A DNA stretch of 43,422 bases from Gemmatimonadota bacterium. GTDB lineage: Bacteria; Gemmatimonadota; Gemmatimonadetes; Longimicrobiales; Gaopeijiaceae. Location: contig JAOUPR010000027.1 in assembly GCA_029879725.1 (NCBI GenBank), positions 1 through 43,422 on the forward strand, read 5' to 3'. The notes beneath the pieces were generated by a model, which was not told where the DNA came from, did not search any database, and was given only the letters and a program-made list of their open reading frames with translations. This document shows, in pieces, positions 7,475 through 16,303 of this stretch (positions are counted from its first letter, which is position 1; each line of letters begins with the position of its first letter). The position numbers were made by a program, and so were the translations under genes.

Positions 7475-8013
7475 GGCTCGGCAACAAGGGTGGTGAGGGT
7501 CGTGTCTCCGTACCGCCGACTCCGGGCGACACACTGCGTGCCCACGTCTTCCCGGGAAGGATGCTCCAACCAGAGCTGGGACGCAAACGGGCGTTCGCGG
7601 AACGCGTCCGCGAGCCGCTGGGCGTCGCCCGTGCCGTACGGGGGATCGGCCAGGGCAACGTGGAACGGCAGACCGGCGTCGGCCTCCTGCCCGAGGCGCC
7701 GGAGATAGCGGAACACGTCGTCGTGGATCACGGTGCAGCTCTCCTCGGCGCCGAGGAGGTGGATGTTCGCCTCCAGGACCTTCTGCGACGAACGGGCGCT
7801 CTCCACGAACACCACGCCGACCGCACCGCGGCTGAGCGCCTCCAACCCCAGGGCGCCCGACCCCGCGAAGAGGTCCAGCACCGCACGGTCGGCGAGGTCC
7901 CCGCCCAATGCCGACATCCACGCCTCCCGGACCCGGTCCGTGGTCGGACGGATGTTCCGTCCCTTCAGGGGATTCAGGCGGCGGCCCCGCCAGCGACCGG
8001 CGATGATCCTCAC
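7471..8013 (-). CDS. rsmD: 16S rRNA guanine-N2 methyltransferase RsmD
   Basis: A 180-residue SAM-dependent methyltransferase that modifies G966 (E. coli numbering) of 16S rRNA in the assembled 30S subunit. It opens with RIIAGRWRGRRL, followed by RPTTDRVREAWMS, the SAM motif LDLFAGSGALGLEALSRG, and the catalytic ADPPYG. GTG 8013 is the start, overlapping the recJ stop by GTGA; the frame is open far into recJ but that part is a shadow. It is followed by coaD with an ATGA overlap. Confidence 0.97.
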   Translation of the reverse strand: MRIIAGRWRGRRLNPLKGRNIRPTTDRVREAWMSALGGDLADRAVLDLFAGSGALGLEALSRGAVGVVFVESARSSQKVLEANIHLLGAEESCTVIHDDVFRYLRRLGQEADAGLPFHVALADPPYGTGDAQRLADAFRERPFASQLWLEHPSREDVGTQCVARSRRYGDTTLTTLVAEP

Positions 8014-9755
8014 GAGGAGCGTCCCTCGGCGGGCCTGAGGTCGAGCACCCTGGCCTGGGCCCGGGGTCGACCCTTCCACTCGTTCCTCTCCAGCCGGAAG
8101 AGGACGTCGTGCGGCCCCCCGCCCAGCGAGCCCGGCGGGATCCGGTGCGCCAGGCCGAACCCGATCCCATCGAGCCGGGAGGCCCCGTCGGCGAGACGGA
8201 CCTTGAGGTGTCCATGCCCGACCTCCCGCGCTTCCTGGAGATGCACGGCTCGGGCCATGAACACGGGTTGCCGGTTCCCCATCCCGTGGGGTCCCAGGTA
8301 TCCGAGCCAGTGGGCGAGGTCGAGATCGGCCTCGTCGAGTCCCAGCTCCACCTCGGGCTCCAGGACGGGCTCCAGGGAAACACCCTCCATCCGGCGCGAG
8401 GCCTCCTCGCGGAAGGCGGCGCGAAACTCCGGCACGGCCGGGGCGTCGATGTCCATCCCCGCGGCCTGCTCGTGGCCGCCGAACCTGCGCAGGTACTTCC
8501 GGCACGCGTGCAACGCCTCGTAGACGTGGAATCCGGGGATGGACCGGGCGCTCCCCCGCCCACCGCCCTTCCCGTCCAACGCCACCATCACCGTGGGGCG
8601 GTGGATCCTCTCCACGACCCGCGAGGCCACGATCCCGATCACGCCGGGGTGCCACCCCTCACCCACCACGACGACTCCGAAGTCCGACAGGGGATCATAG
8701 GATCCGGTCAGGACCTCCATGGCTCCGTCCAGCGTCCGACGATCCTCGTCCTTGCGCGCCTTGTTCAACGCATCCAGTTCCCGGGCCAACTCGCCCGCCC
8801 GGGCCGGATCGTCGGTGAGAAGAAGCTCCAACGCCGTCGTGGCGTCGCCCATCCGACCCGCCGCGTTGATGCGCGGTGCGATGCCGTATCCCACCGCCGA
8901 CACGTCCACGCTCTCTCCGGACACTCCCGCCACCTCCAGGAGGGCCCGGAGCCCGGCGATCCCCGTATGGGACATCCGGCGCAGGCCGTGCCGCACCAGG
9001 ATCCTGTTCTCACCCCTCAGGGGCACCAGGTCCGCCACGGTGGCCAGTGCCACGAGATCCAGGTACTCGAGAACGTCCCCGTCTCCCGTGCCCATGAGCT
9101 CCCCCACCAGCGCGCACAGCTTGAAGGCGACTCCGGTACCGCACAGACCACGGTCGGGATGTCCGCAGTCGGGCCGGTTCGGATTCACCACGGCGAAGGC
9201 GCGGGGCAGGCGGGATTCCACGGTATGGTGATCCGTCACGATCACGTCCATCCCCTCCGAGGTGGCTCGTTCCACCGTCTCGAAGGCGACGATCCCGCAG
9301 TCCACGGTGACGACCACGGTGGCGGCCGCGTCCCGGGCGGCCTGGAGCCCCGCGGGCCCGAAGTCGTACCCGTGGCGCATCCGATCGGGCACGAAGGGCA
9401 CAACGTCCCCCCCGAGCCGCCGGAGCCAACGGGTGCAGAGCGCCGTGGCGCTGATGCCGTCCACGTCGTAGTCGCCATGGACGAAGATGGTCTCGCCACT
9501 CCGGATGGCGGCCACGATCCGGTCCGCCGCCCGGCGAAGGTCCACCATGACCTCCGGGTGGCTCAATCCGTCCAGGACGGGGCGCAGGTGGGCCTTGGCG
9601 GCCCCGACGTCCGCGAGTCCCCGGCGGGCGAGGACGGCACAAACGGACCGGGGGAGGCGAAGCGCCTCCTGTAGCGCCGCGACCTCCGCGGCGGATACCG
9701 GAACCACCGGCGCCCACCGGGGCGCCGGCGGAACCAGGGTCGGCGGCGCGGTCAC
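8010..9755 (-). CDS. recJ: Single-stranded-DNA-specific exonuclease RecJ
   Basis: A 581-residue 5'-3' exonuclease of recombination and mismatch repair. The DHH domain shows FVHGDYDVDGISA (about residue 90), VVTVDCGI, VIVTDHHT and the NPNRPDC stretch. The DHHA1 domain shows GGRGSARS and FGGHEQAAGMDI, which bind the DNA end. The C-terminal OB domain ends near LGPHGMGNRQPVF and beyond. Length matches the family. The start is GTG 9755-9753, overlapping the zinc-ribbon gene's stop by GTGA; an ATG further upstream would overlap that gene by over 70 bases. Active-site aspartates and histidines appear intact. Confidence 0.97.
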   Translation of the reverse strand: MTAPPTLVPPAPRWAPVVPVSAAEVAALQEALRLPRSVCAVLARRGLADVGAAKAHLRPVLDGLSHPEVMVDLRRAADRIVAAIRSGETIFVHGDYDVDGISATALCTRWLRRLGGDVVPFVPDRMRHGYDFGPAGLQAARDAAATVVVTVDCGIVAFETVERATSEGMDVIVTDHHTVESRLPRAFAVVNPNRPDCGHPDRGLCGTGVAFKLCALVGELMGTGDGDVLEYLDLVALATVADLVPLRGENRILVRHGLRRMSHTGIAGLRALLEVAGVSGESVDVSAVGYGIAPRINAAGRMGDATTALELLLTDDPARAGELARELDALNKARKDEDRRTLDGAMEVLTGSYDPLSDFGVVVVGEGWHPGVIGIVASRVVERIHRPTVMVALDGKGGGRGSARSIPGFHVYEALHACRKYLRRFGGHEQAAGMDIDAPAVPEFRAAFREEASRRMEGVSLEPVLEPEVELGLDEADLDLAHWLGYLGPHGMGNRQPVFMARAVHLQEAREVGHGHLKVRLADGASRLDGIGFGLAHRIPPGSLGGGPHDVLFRLERNEWKGRPRAQARVLDLRPAEGRSS

Positions 9756-10507
9756 TCCTCCGTGGACTCGACCTCGCCGGAAGTCTCGGACGCGGCCGGG
9801 TCCGGCGAACCGAGAATCACCCCGCACGCTTCACAACGGATCAACCGCGTGCCGTGCCGCACCTCGTTCTGCAACTGGAGCGGCACCACCCCGTAACAGT
9901 TGCTGCAGGCGCCATCGTCCGTGAGGGCCGCCACCGCCGCGCGGCTCCCGCCCCGCCGGATGGCGTTGTACAGCTCGAGCTCCCGCGCGTCGATCCCCCC
10001 GGCGAACGCGTCGCGCTCCTCGTTCAGGCGCTCCAGCTTTCGCTGGACTTCGGCCCTCTGGTCGAGAAGCTCCTGGCGCCGAGGCGCCAGTTGGCCCTGG
10101 GCCTCCGCGAGCCCCGCCTCGGCCTCAGCCAACCTCTCCTCCAGCTTCCGGACCTGGTCCAGGAGCGTGTACGCCTCCTGTTGATCGCTCTGGAGCGCAC
10201 GGCGGATCATGTCCAACTCCGAACTCACCGCCGCCTCCTCGCGGAGGTTCCGAACGGAGTTCATGCGCTCCTCGAGCTTCTCGGCGCGCACGGTCTTCTC
10301 TTCGGCGGAGACGGTGAGGCGACGTTCCTCGACCCGCATCTCCTGGAGGCGTGTGCGCGTCGTGTTCACCTCGCTCTCCAGCGCGAGGGCCGGCTCCTCG
10401 ATTTCTTCGAAGAGGGGATCGAAGCTCTGGATCTCCTTCTGCGTCTCGAGGATGCGGGTGTCGAGATCCTGGAGTTCCCGAAGGGCGGTACGGGTCTGCT
10501 GACTCAT
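9752..10507 (-). CDS. Coiled-coil C4 zinc-ribbon protein (CT398-like)
   Basis: A 251-residue protein with a long helical coiled coil over about residues 1-175 (charged heptads such as KLEERLAEAEAGLAEAQGQL) and a zinc ribbon at about 200-230. The zinc ligands are CSNC and CEAC, about 24 residues apart. This is the architecture of the CT398/zf-RING_7 family, found in many bacteria and often beside DNA-metabolism or division genes; its job is not established. The start ATG overlaps the dnaG stop by ATGA, and its stop overlaps the recJ start by GTGA, so it is tightly coupled to both. The C-terminal tail is acidic. Confidence 0.85.
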   Translation of the reverse strand: MSQQTRTALRELQDLDTRILETQKEIQSFDPLFEEIEEPALALESEVNTTRTRLQEMRVEERRLTVSAEEKTVRAEKLEERMNSVRNLREEAAVSSELDMIRRALQSDQQEAYTLLDQVRKLEERLAEAEAGLAEAQGQLAPRRQELLDQRAEVQRKLERLNEERDAFAGGIDARELELYNAIRRGGSRAAVAALTDDGACSNCYGVVPLQLQNEVRHGTRLIRCEACGVILGSPDPAASETSGEVESTEE

Positions 10508-12330
10508 GGGTTGTGCTGTTCGCGTTGGGGATCGTTCTGGATACGGCGTAAGGTAGAAGCCCAGTACTCGGGGTCCAAATCCCTCAGCTCCTTGGACAAC
10601 GTAAACTTTTCCTGGGCGAGTGTCCTCTTCTCCGTCTCATCGGTGGCTTCACGCACCCGGCGGTGAAGTGCTTCCAGGCGCGCGTCGAGGGCCGCCGCGC
10701 GTATGCGCGTCACGGCCTTTTCGAACACCCTCCCGACGTGGGGAATCTCCGCGGGGTCGTTCAACAACTCCGTGAAACGGGCCGCCGCCACCGGGTCCAT
10801 GGAAGGCGGTGGACTCCGTAGTTCGGGGTCGTCGAGCAGAGTCTGGAAGATCGCCCGGTAGGCGGAATCCACAAAGTCATCGGGCCCGAGCCACTCCGCA
10901 ACCCTCTCCACGTACTCCGGGTTGCGGATCATGATGGCCAGGAGCTCTCGTTCGGGCCCCATGCGGAGAACCGTGGAGGGAGGCCGACCCCGGGGCGCCG
11001 TCTGGGCGGGCGGCGGGGTGCCCACGGCGCGGGTTCGCCTCCCCTCCTTGCGGATCTCCTCTTCCAGCGTGTCCCGGCGTACGCCGGTCCGATCGGACAC
11101 CTTCGCCACGTAGATGTCGCGCAGCGCGGGGTCCGCCGCGGCGCGCAGGGTGGGGAGGACACGGTCCACCGCGCTCCGGGTCCGTTCGATGCTCCGGAAG
11201 TAGCCCTTCTCCTCCAGGATCTGGAGCTTGCGATCCAGAACGTCCATCGCGTCGTCCAGGTGCCGTTGCAACGCCTCCGCACCCTCGCTCCGGACGAGGG
11301 AGTCGGGGTCCTCTCCCGGCGGGAGGGTCGCCGCGGCGGGATGCAACTTCTCCGCCAGGAGGACGTCGCCGGCGCGGAAGGTGGCCTTCAGCCCCGCGGA
11401 ATCGCTGTCGAAGAGGAGGACCACCTTCGTGGTGTAGCGCGACAGGAGTCGCGCCTGCTCCTCGGTCATGGCGGTGCCGAGGGGCGCCACGGCGTTCCCG
11501 AAGCCGTGGGACGCCAGGGAGACCACGTCCATGTACCCCTCCACCACCAGGGCGCATTCCTCCCTCCGGATGGTGTGGCGCGCGCCGGACAGCCCGTAGA
11601 GGACGCTCCCCTTGTGGTAGATGGGGGTCTCCGGCGAGTTGAGGTACTTCGGCGCGTCGCTCCGGTCCTGGGCGAGAATCCGCCCCCCGAATCCCACGAC
11701 CTTCCCCGAAAGCCCCTCGATGGGGAAGATGATCCGGCCCCGGAAGCGGTCGTAGGCGTCTCCGGTACGCTCCCTCCTCCCCAGAAGACCCACCTCCACC
11801 ATGAGGTCTTCGTCGAGCCCGAGCTTGGCGGCGGTGTCCCGCAGAGCGGTCCACTCGTCGGGTGCCCACCCCAGGCCGAAGCGTTCCGCGACCTCCTCCG
11901 TCACCCCCCGATCGGCCAGGTACTTCCGCGCCACCGCGCCGGTTTCGGGATCCGTGAGGTTCTTGCGGAAGAACTCCCGCGCGAAGGTGTTGAGCTCGTA
12001 GAGCGCGCGGTGGGGATCCTCCTCTTCGCGCTCGCGGGAGACCTCGCGGATCTCGATCCCCGAGCGGGCGGCCACGTGCCGCACCGCCTCCACGAAGTCC
12101 AGCCCCATCCGCTCCATCACGAACGAGAAGACGTCTCCGGACTTCCCGCACCCGAAGCACTTGTAGAACCCCTTGTCGGGCACCACGTAGAAGCTGGGCG
12201 TGCGCTCGTCGTGGAAGGGGCAGTTGGCCTTGTACTCCTTCCCGGATTTCTTGAGTTGGACGTGCTCGGAAACGATGTCCACGATGTCCGCCCGCGCGCG
12301 GACCTCGTCCACCTGGTCGTCGGGGATCAT
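10504..12330 (-). CDS. dnaG: DNA primase DnaG
   Basis: A 608-residue bacterial primase that makes RNA primers at the replication fork. The N-terminal CHC2 zinc domain shows NCPFHDERTPSF and KCFGCGKSGD (Cys37, His40, Cys58, Cys61). The catalytic core includes RFRGRIIFPIE, and the TOPRIM domain shows VVEGYMDVVSL and LLFDSDSAG. The last ~150 residues form the helicase-binding domain (ERELLAIMIRNPE onward). ATG 12330 overlaps the mutS2 stop by ATGA. Unlike the classic rpsU-dnaG-rpoD arrangement, rpoD does not follow; the next gene is the zinc-ribbon protein. Confidence 0.98.
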   Translation of the reverse strand: MIPDDQVDEVRARADIVDIVSEHVQLKKSGKEYKANCPFHDERTPSFYVVPDKGFYKCFGCGKSGDVFSFVMERMGLDFVEAVRHVAARSGIEIREVSREREEEDPHRALYELNTFAREFFRKNLTDPETGAVARKYLADRGVTEEVAERFGLGWAPDEWTALRDTAAKLGLDEDLMVEVGLLGRRERTGDAYDRFRGRIIFPIEGLSGKVVGFGGRILAQDRSDAPKYLNSPETPIYHKGSVLYGLSGARHTIRREECALVVEGYMDVVSLASHGFGNAVAPLGTAMTEEQARLLSRYTTKVVLLFDSDSAGLKATFRAGDVLLAEKLHPAAATLPPGEDPDSLVRSEGAEALQRHLDDAMDVLDRKLQILEEKGYFRSIERTRSAVDRVLPTLRAAADPALRDIYVAKVSDRTGVRRDTLEEEIRKEGRRTRAVGTPPPAQTAPRGRPPSTVLRMGPERELLAIMIRNPEYVERVAEWLGPDDFVDSAYRAIFQTLLDDPELRSPPPSMDPVAAARFTELLNDPAEIPHVGRVFEKAVTRIRAAALDARLEALHRRVREATDETEKRTLAQEKFTLSKELRDLDPEYWASTLRRIQNDPQREQHNP

Positions 12331-14696
12331 CGGAAGCTCACCACCGTCACCCCCGCCCCGCCCTCGGTGGGCCCGCCCATCCGATACGACACGACCCGGG
12401 AGTCGCCGGCGAGAAGCTCCTGGGTGCGCTGGCGCAGCGCCCCCGTTCCCTTCCCGTGGATGATGCGCAGGTCGGCGAGGTCTTCCAGCACGGCGTCGTC
12501 CAGCGCGCGGCTCAGGGCCAGCACCAGCTCGTCGACGCGCAGCCCCCGGAGATCCACCTCCATGCGGGCCGCCTCGGGCCCCGACCACCCCCCGTGCCCT
12601 CTCCCGGCGGACCCCCGCTCCTCCGGTTGCGGCGCGGCGCCCTCCAGGGGTTCCAACTCGTGGACGGGAATCTCCATCCGCATCGCCCCCACCTCCACCG
12701 ACGCCCGGCGAGCCCTGACCTCCACCACCCTCCCCTTCCCGCCGGTGGACCGGATGCGCACCCGGTCCCCCGGAGCCACCCGCACGTCGGAGGAACGGGA
12801 CGATGCCCCGGCCCGCACGGCCGCGCGCTGTTCGCGGGCCGCCGCCTCCACCCGGCTCCGCGCCTGACGGCTCGCCTCGTCCAGGTCCGCGGCGGTGGCT
12901 TCACGAACCTCACGGATGGCGGCGTCCACCTCGGAGCGCGCCTCGAGGAGCACCCGGCGGGCCTCCTCCCGGGCGCGCCCCTCCGATTCCCGCTCGGCCT
13001 TCCGGAGCGTCTCCGCGCGCACGGCGACCTCCGCGCGGAGCCCCTCCGCCTCCCGCCGCTCCACCTCCAATGCCTCCACCAGCAGCCGGGCTTCCTCCTC
13101 GCGGGACTCCAGGCGGGTGAGGAGTTCCTCCAACTCGGCTTCGCCCGCCTCCCTGTAGCTCTCCGCGCGGTCGAGCAACTCCGCCGGGAACCCCAGCCGG
13201 CGAGCGATGGCGAGCCCGAAGCTCCTCCCCGGCCGCCCCTTCACCAGGTGGTAGGTCGGCTCCATCCGCTCACCGTCGAACTGGAGGGAGGCGTTGACGA
13301 TCCCGCTCCCCGGGTGATCGAGTCGCTTCAGTTCCCCCAGGTGGGACGTGACCACCGCCAGCCCTCCACGGGAAGACAACTCCTCCAGGATCGCCCGGGC
13401 GAGGGCGGCGCCCTCCGCCGGATCCGTGCCCGTCCCCATCTCGTCGATGAGGACGAGGGAGTCGGTATCCGCCCGCCGGACCAGCTCGAGAAGGTTGGTG
13501 AGATGGGCGGAAAACGTGGACAGGCTGTGGGCGATGGACTGTTCGTCGCCGATGTCCGCGAAGAACGAGCGGAAGACGACCAGGCGCGTCCCCTCCCCCA
13601 CCGGCGGGACGATCCCGCTCTGCGCGAGGGCGGACACCAACCCCACCGCCTTGAGGAAGACGCTCTTTCCCCCCGTGTTCGGGCCGGACACCACGAGCAC
13701 CCTCTCCTCGGGCTCCATGATCAGATCGAAGGGGATCACGTCCTCGCCGGACATCTCCACCAGCACGGGGTGCCTCCCCCCTCGGATCTCCAACGCGCCC
13801 TCCCCACGGGCCACCAGCGCGGGAACCTCGGCCTTCCAGGCCATGGCCGTCCTCGCGCGCGCATGGAGGGAATCGAAATCCACCAACGCCTCGACGGCTC
13901 CGGTGAGGACGTCGCGGTGGGGGGCCAGGCCCCCGCTCACCTCACGGAGGATGCGATGGATCTCCCGCGCTTCTTCGCGCTCCAGTTCGCGCAGCTCGTT
14001 CATGAGCGTCAACGCCACCGGCGGCTCCACGAACAGGGTGGCTCCGGTGGCCGACTCGCCGTGGATCACCCCCCCGACGTCGCCCTTCCCCTCGCGGCGC
14101 ACGGGAATCACGTACCGGCCCTCGCGAATGGACACGGAGGCGTCGGGGACCACGATGCGCTCGGGGAGGTTCCTGAGAAACGCCTCGAGTTGCCGCACGA
14201 TACGCGCATGTGCTCCGTGCAGGCGCTGCCGGATGGATCGGAGCTCCCTGGACGCGGAGTCCAGGACGACGCCCTCCACGTCGACGATCTTCCGGACGGA
14301 GTCTTCCAGCGAACGGTCTCGCCAAAGCCTCTCCCGAAGCGTGGAAAGCTCGGGGTACGCGCCGTCGCCTCCCCCCAACTCCTCCCCCAGCGTGCGAGAG
14401 GAGGTGAGCACCACCCCCACGAGATACACCTGGGGAGCATCGAGCACCGCGCCCTCGGCGCCGAGCCGATCCAACGCGGCGTACACGTCCGGGACGGGCG
14501 GCATCCCCCAGGCCGGCCGCTCGTTCAGGAACCGCATGACGGCGCCCACGCGGGCCAGCTCCCGAGCCGCCCCCGTGACGTCTCCCGACGGACGGAGAGA
14601 CCGCACGTGCTCCTTTCCCAGGACGCTGGACGCCCGCCCGGCGACGGCGTCGAGGACCCTGGGGTACTCCAGAACCCGCAGCGCGTGCTCGCTCAC
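12327..14696 (-). CDS. mutS2: Endonuclease MutS2
   Basis: A 789-residue MutS2 protein, which binds branched DNA or collided ribosomes depending on the species. It has the core and lever helices at about 1-310, an ABC-type ATPase with Walker A VSGPNTGGKS near residues 337-345, LIDEMGTGTDP (Walker B) and SHLGELK, then a long charged coiled coil at about 520-640. At the C-terminus a KOW-like segment precedes the Smr nuclease domain, with VDLRGLRVDE and the IHGKGTGALR motif. It lacks the MutS mismatch-binding domain, which sets it apart from MutS. Four bases separate it from the YqeY-like gene upstream. Confidence 0.98.
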   Translation of the reverse strand: MSEHALRVLEYPRVLDAVAGRASSVLGKEHVRSLRPSGDVTGAARELARVGAVMRFLNERPAWGMPPVPDVYAALDRLGAEGAVLDAPQVYLVGVVLTSSRTLGEELGGGDGAYPELSTLRERLWRDRSLEDSVRKIVDVEGVVLDSASRELRSIRQRLHGAHARIVRQLEAFLRNLPERIVVPDASVSIREGRYVIPVRREGKGDVGGVIHGESATGATLFVEPPVALTLMNELRELEREEAREIHRILREVSGGLAPHRDVLTGAVEALVDFDSLHARARTAMAWKAEVPALVARGEGALEIRGGRHPVLVEMSGEDVIPFDLIMEPEERVLVVSGPNTGGKSVFLKAVGLVSALAQSGIVPPVGEGTRLVVFRSFFADIGDEQSIAHSLSTFSAHLTNLLELVRRADTDSLVLIDEMGTGTDPAEGAALARAILEELSSRGGLAVVTSHLGELKRLDHPGSGIVNASLQFDGERMEPTYHLVKGRPGRSFGLAIARRLGFPAELLDRAESYREAGEAELEELLTRLESREEEARLLVEALEVERREAEGLRAEVAVRAETLRKAERESEGRAREEARRVLLEARSEVDAAIREVREATAADLDEASRQARSRVEAAAREQRAAVRAGASSRSSDVRVAPGDRVRIRSTGGKGRVVEVRARRASVEVGAMRMEIPVHELEPLEGAAPQPEERGSAGRGHGGWSGPEAARMEVDLRGLRVDELVLALSRALDDAVLEDLADLRIIHGKGTGALRQRTQELLAGDSRVVSYRMGGPTEGGAGVTVVSFR

Positions 14697-14700
14697 CGGG

Positions 14701-15141
14701 TCACGCCCCCATCTCCTCCCTCACGATGCGGTTGACTTCCTTTCCATCGAACCGCCCACGGACCTTCGGCATGATGACGCCCATGAGGGGGCCCATCTGG
14801 TCCGCGCCGCCCGCGATGGCGTCCCGCACCAGGGCGCGCACCTCGTCTTCGGAGAGCTGCTCGGGCAGGTACGTCTTCAACACCTCCGCCTGAGCCTCCT
14901 CGTTGACGGCCAGCTCCTCGCGTCCACCCGAGCGCATCTGGTCCGCGGCGTCCCGGCGCTGCTTGATGGCCCGGGAAACGACCTGCAGGACGGCCTCGTC
15001 ATCCACGGGAGACCCGCCGTCGATCTCCCGGTTCTTGATCTCGGACAGGAGGGTGGAAAGCACCAGGGTACGGAACTTGTCCCGGTCCTTGCGGGCCTGG
15101 TTCAGATCGCCCTGGATCCGGGTCTTGATATCGCTGGACAC
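14701..15141 (-). CDS. GatB/YqeY domain protein
   Basis: A 146-residue protein of the YqeY family, related to the tail domain of GatB, the amidotransferase subunit that corrects mischarged Asn/Gln tRNAs. As a free-standing protein its role is not known, though a tRNA-related activity is suspected. Family landmarks are SDIKTRIQGDLNQARK, AIKQRRDAADQM, TYLPEQLSEDEV and the C-terminal GKEVNRIVREEM. The start is GTG 15141, with GAGAGGG about 7 bases upstream. It is the first gene of the block leading to mutS2, dnaG and recJ, and yqeY often lies near dnaG in other bacteria. Confidence 0.93.
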   Translation of the reverse strand: MSSDIKTRIQGDLNQARKDRDKFRTLVLSTLLSEIKNREIDGGSPVDDEAVLQVVSRAIKQRRDAADQMRSGGREELAVNEEAQAEVLKTYLPEQLSEDEVRALVRDAIAGGADQMGPLMGVIMPKVRGRFDGKEVNRIVREEMGA

Positions 15142-15244
15142 GTTGATCCCTCTCGGTTCAGGACGCCTCTCCTCCGGTCGAAGGGGTAGGCGGACGTGCG
15201 GCACGGGGAACGGGTGGCGGCCCCGCGTCCGCGCTCGGTGACGG

Positions 15245-15274
15245 AAGCTATCCAGATCCCCGACGAAGGGTCAA
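15245..15274 (-). promoter_or_regulatory. Candidate promoter before the YqeY-mutS2-dnaG operon
   Basis: In the 149-base gap upstream of the YqeY-like gene, the minus strand shows TTGACC (15274-15269), an 18-base spacer and TAGCTT (15250-15245). The -35 matches the consensus well and the -10 moderately. The predicted leader is about 95 bases. No operator-like repeat is seen. Confidence 0.4.
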
Positions 15275-15290
15275 CGAGCCCGCCCCGCCC

Positions 15291-15641
15291 TCACCCGGGA
15301 GGCCACCCCATCGCCCTGCCCCCCAGGAGGTGGAGGTGCAGATGGTGGACCGACTGACCGCCGTCGGCGCCGGTGTTGAGGACCGTCCGGTACCCGTTTT
15401 CCGCGATTCCCTCCGCCCGCGCGAGCTCGGCCGCCGTCAGCAGGATGCGCCCGAGAAGGTCGCCGTGCCCCGCCTGAGCCGTCGCCAACGACGTCACGTG
15501 GTTCCGGGGGATGACGAGGATGTGTGTGGGTGCCTTGGGATCGATATCGCGGAACGCCAGGACGTGTTCGTCTTCGAACACCACCGTGGCTGGAATCTCT
15601 CCCGAAGCGATACGGCAGAAGAGGCACTGGGCTTCCGACAC
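15291..15641 (-). CDS. HIT-family nucleotide-binding protein (HINT type)
   Basis: A 116-residue histidine-triad protein, which hydrolyses adenosine 5'-phosphoramidates or related nucleotides. It starts CLFCRIASGEIP, has FRDIDPKAPTHILVIP, and ends with the triad HHLHLHLLGG carrying the nucleotide-accepting His. Length and order match HINT1/YcfF proteins. GTG 15641 is taken as the start because AGGAGG lies about 9 bases before it; the frame is open upstream through an implausible run. It sits alone: divergent from the plus-strand gene at 15865 and separated by 149 bases from the YqeY-like gene. Confidence 0.95.
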   Translation of the reverse strand: MSEAQCLFCRIASGEIPATVVFEDEHVLAFRDIDPKAPTHILVIPRNHVTSLATAQAGHGDLLGRILLTAAELARAEGIAENGYRTVLNTGADGGQSVHHLHLHLLGGRAMGWPPG

Positions 15642-15702
15642 TGTTCGAACCTCCTGTTGGTGGGGGTGGGGTGCGGGTTCTCCCGTGGTTCCCTCCCACC
15701 CG

Positions 15703-15731
15703 ATCATGTTGGAGGGTGGGACCACGCGCAA
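15703..15731 (-). promoter_or_regulatory. Weak candidate promoter of the HIT gene
   Basis: TTGCGC (15731-15726), a 17-base spacer and CATGAT (15708-15703) on the minus strand, about 60 bases before the HIT start, in the 223-base divergent gap 15642-15864. The match is modest. I see nothing clear for the plus-strand gene on the other side of the gap. Confidence 0.25.
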
Positions 15732-15864
15732 TGGACGCATGGGCCCTCCCCGCCCCTTCCGCCGCGTCTCGTCTCATCGTGCCATGGAGACGCCCCCTCC
15801 GGAAGTGGAGCTTTCCCCTCCGTTCCGCGTTCCGGACCATGACTCCACGGCACAGGAGACTTCC

Positions 15865-16293
15865 ATGGAGATGCTGCTCACCCTCGCCGAGTCGATTCTG
15901 CGCGACCATCCCGCGCCCGCCATGCCCTTCGGTGACCTCCTGGTTCAGGTCCGGGAGCACCCCTCGTGCTCGAGCGTCGACGGAGCCAAGCTCCTCGGGG
16001 TGCTGAAGAGCGCCCCGGACCGGGTGAAGATCCTGGACCCGGCCCGCGGGCCGTGGCGGCCCCGGGAGGGAGGATCGGCACCCTCTCCGGATGCGTGGGT
16101 GGCCCTCCTCGGTACCCCACGGTCCGGACCGTCGGCGACGTCCGGCACGCCGGCGCTGCGCATCCTCCGCGAGAGCGTCCGCTGGCTCGCCCGGGGCGTG
16201 GACGAGCGCTCCACCTCCGAGGTGGCCCGATGGCATCGCATGGTGTTGGAGGAGGCGGCGGTCCGCGAACGCTGGACCGGGCGCGCCGCCTGA
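15865..16293 (+). CDS. Hypothetical protein, possible winged helix, only plus-strand gene
   Basis: A 142-residue protein I do not recognise. Support for it being a gene: an AGGAGA ribosome site 6-7 bases before ATG 15865, no competing gene on the minus strand, and exact filling of the space between the HIT promoter region and the prmA stop, which it meets tail to tail with 10 bases between. Residues 1-60 are predicted helical with a terminal strand-turn (RVKILDPARGPW), which could be a small winged helix. Residues 63-90 are rich in Pro, Gly and Ser. The last 50 residues are helical and charged (ILRESVRWLARGVDE). There is no signal peptide, no membrane segment and no catalytic motif. Function unknown. 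Confidence 0.7.
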   Translation: MEMLLTLAESILRDHPAPAMPFGDLLVQVREHPSCSSVDGAKLLGVLKSAPDRVKILDPARGPWRPREGGSAPSPDAWVALLGTPRSGPSATSGTPALRILRESVRWLARGVDERSTSEVARWHRMVLEEAAVRERWTGRAA

Positions 16294-16303
16294 CGTGGAG
16301 GAA

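Noticed and set aside
12456-14735. A 759-codon open frame on the plus strand opposite mutS2, and similar long plus-strand frames elsewhere (4275-6416, 17182-19431, 36112-38367).
   Set aside because: These are shadows caused by GC-rich third positions; the minus-strand frames have clear domains and motifs and the plus-strand translations are low-complexity.
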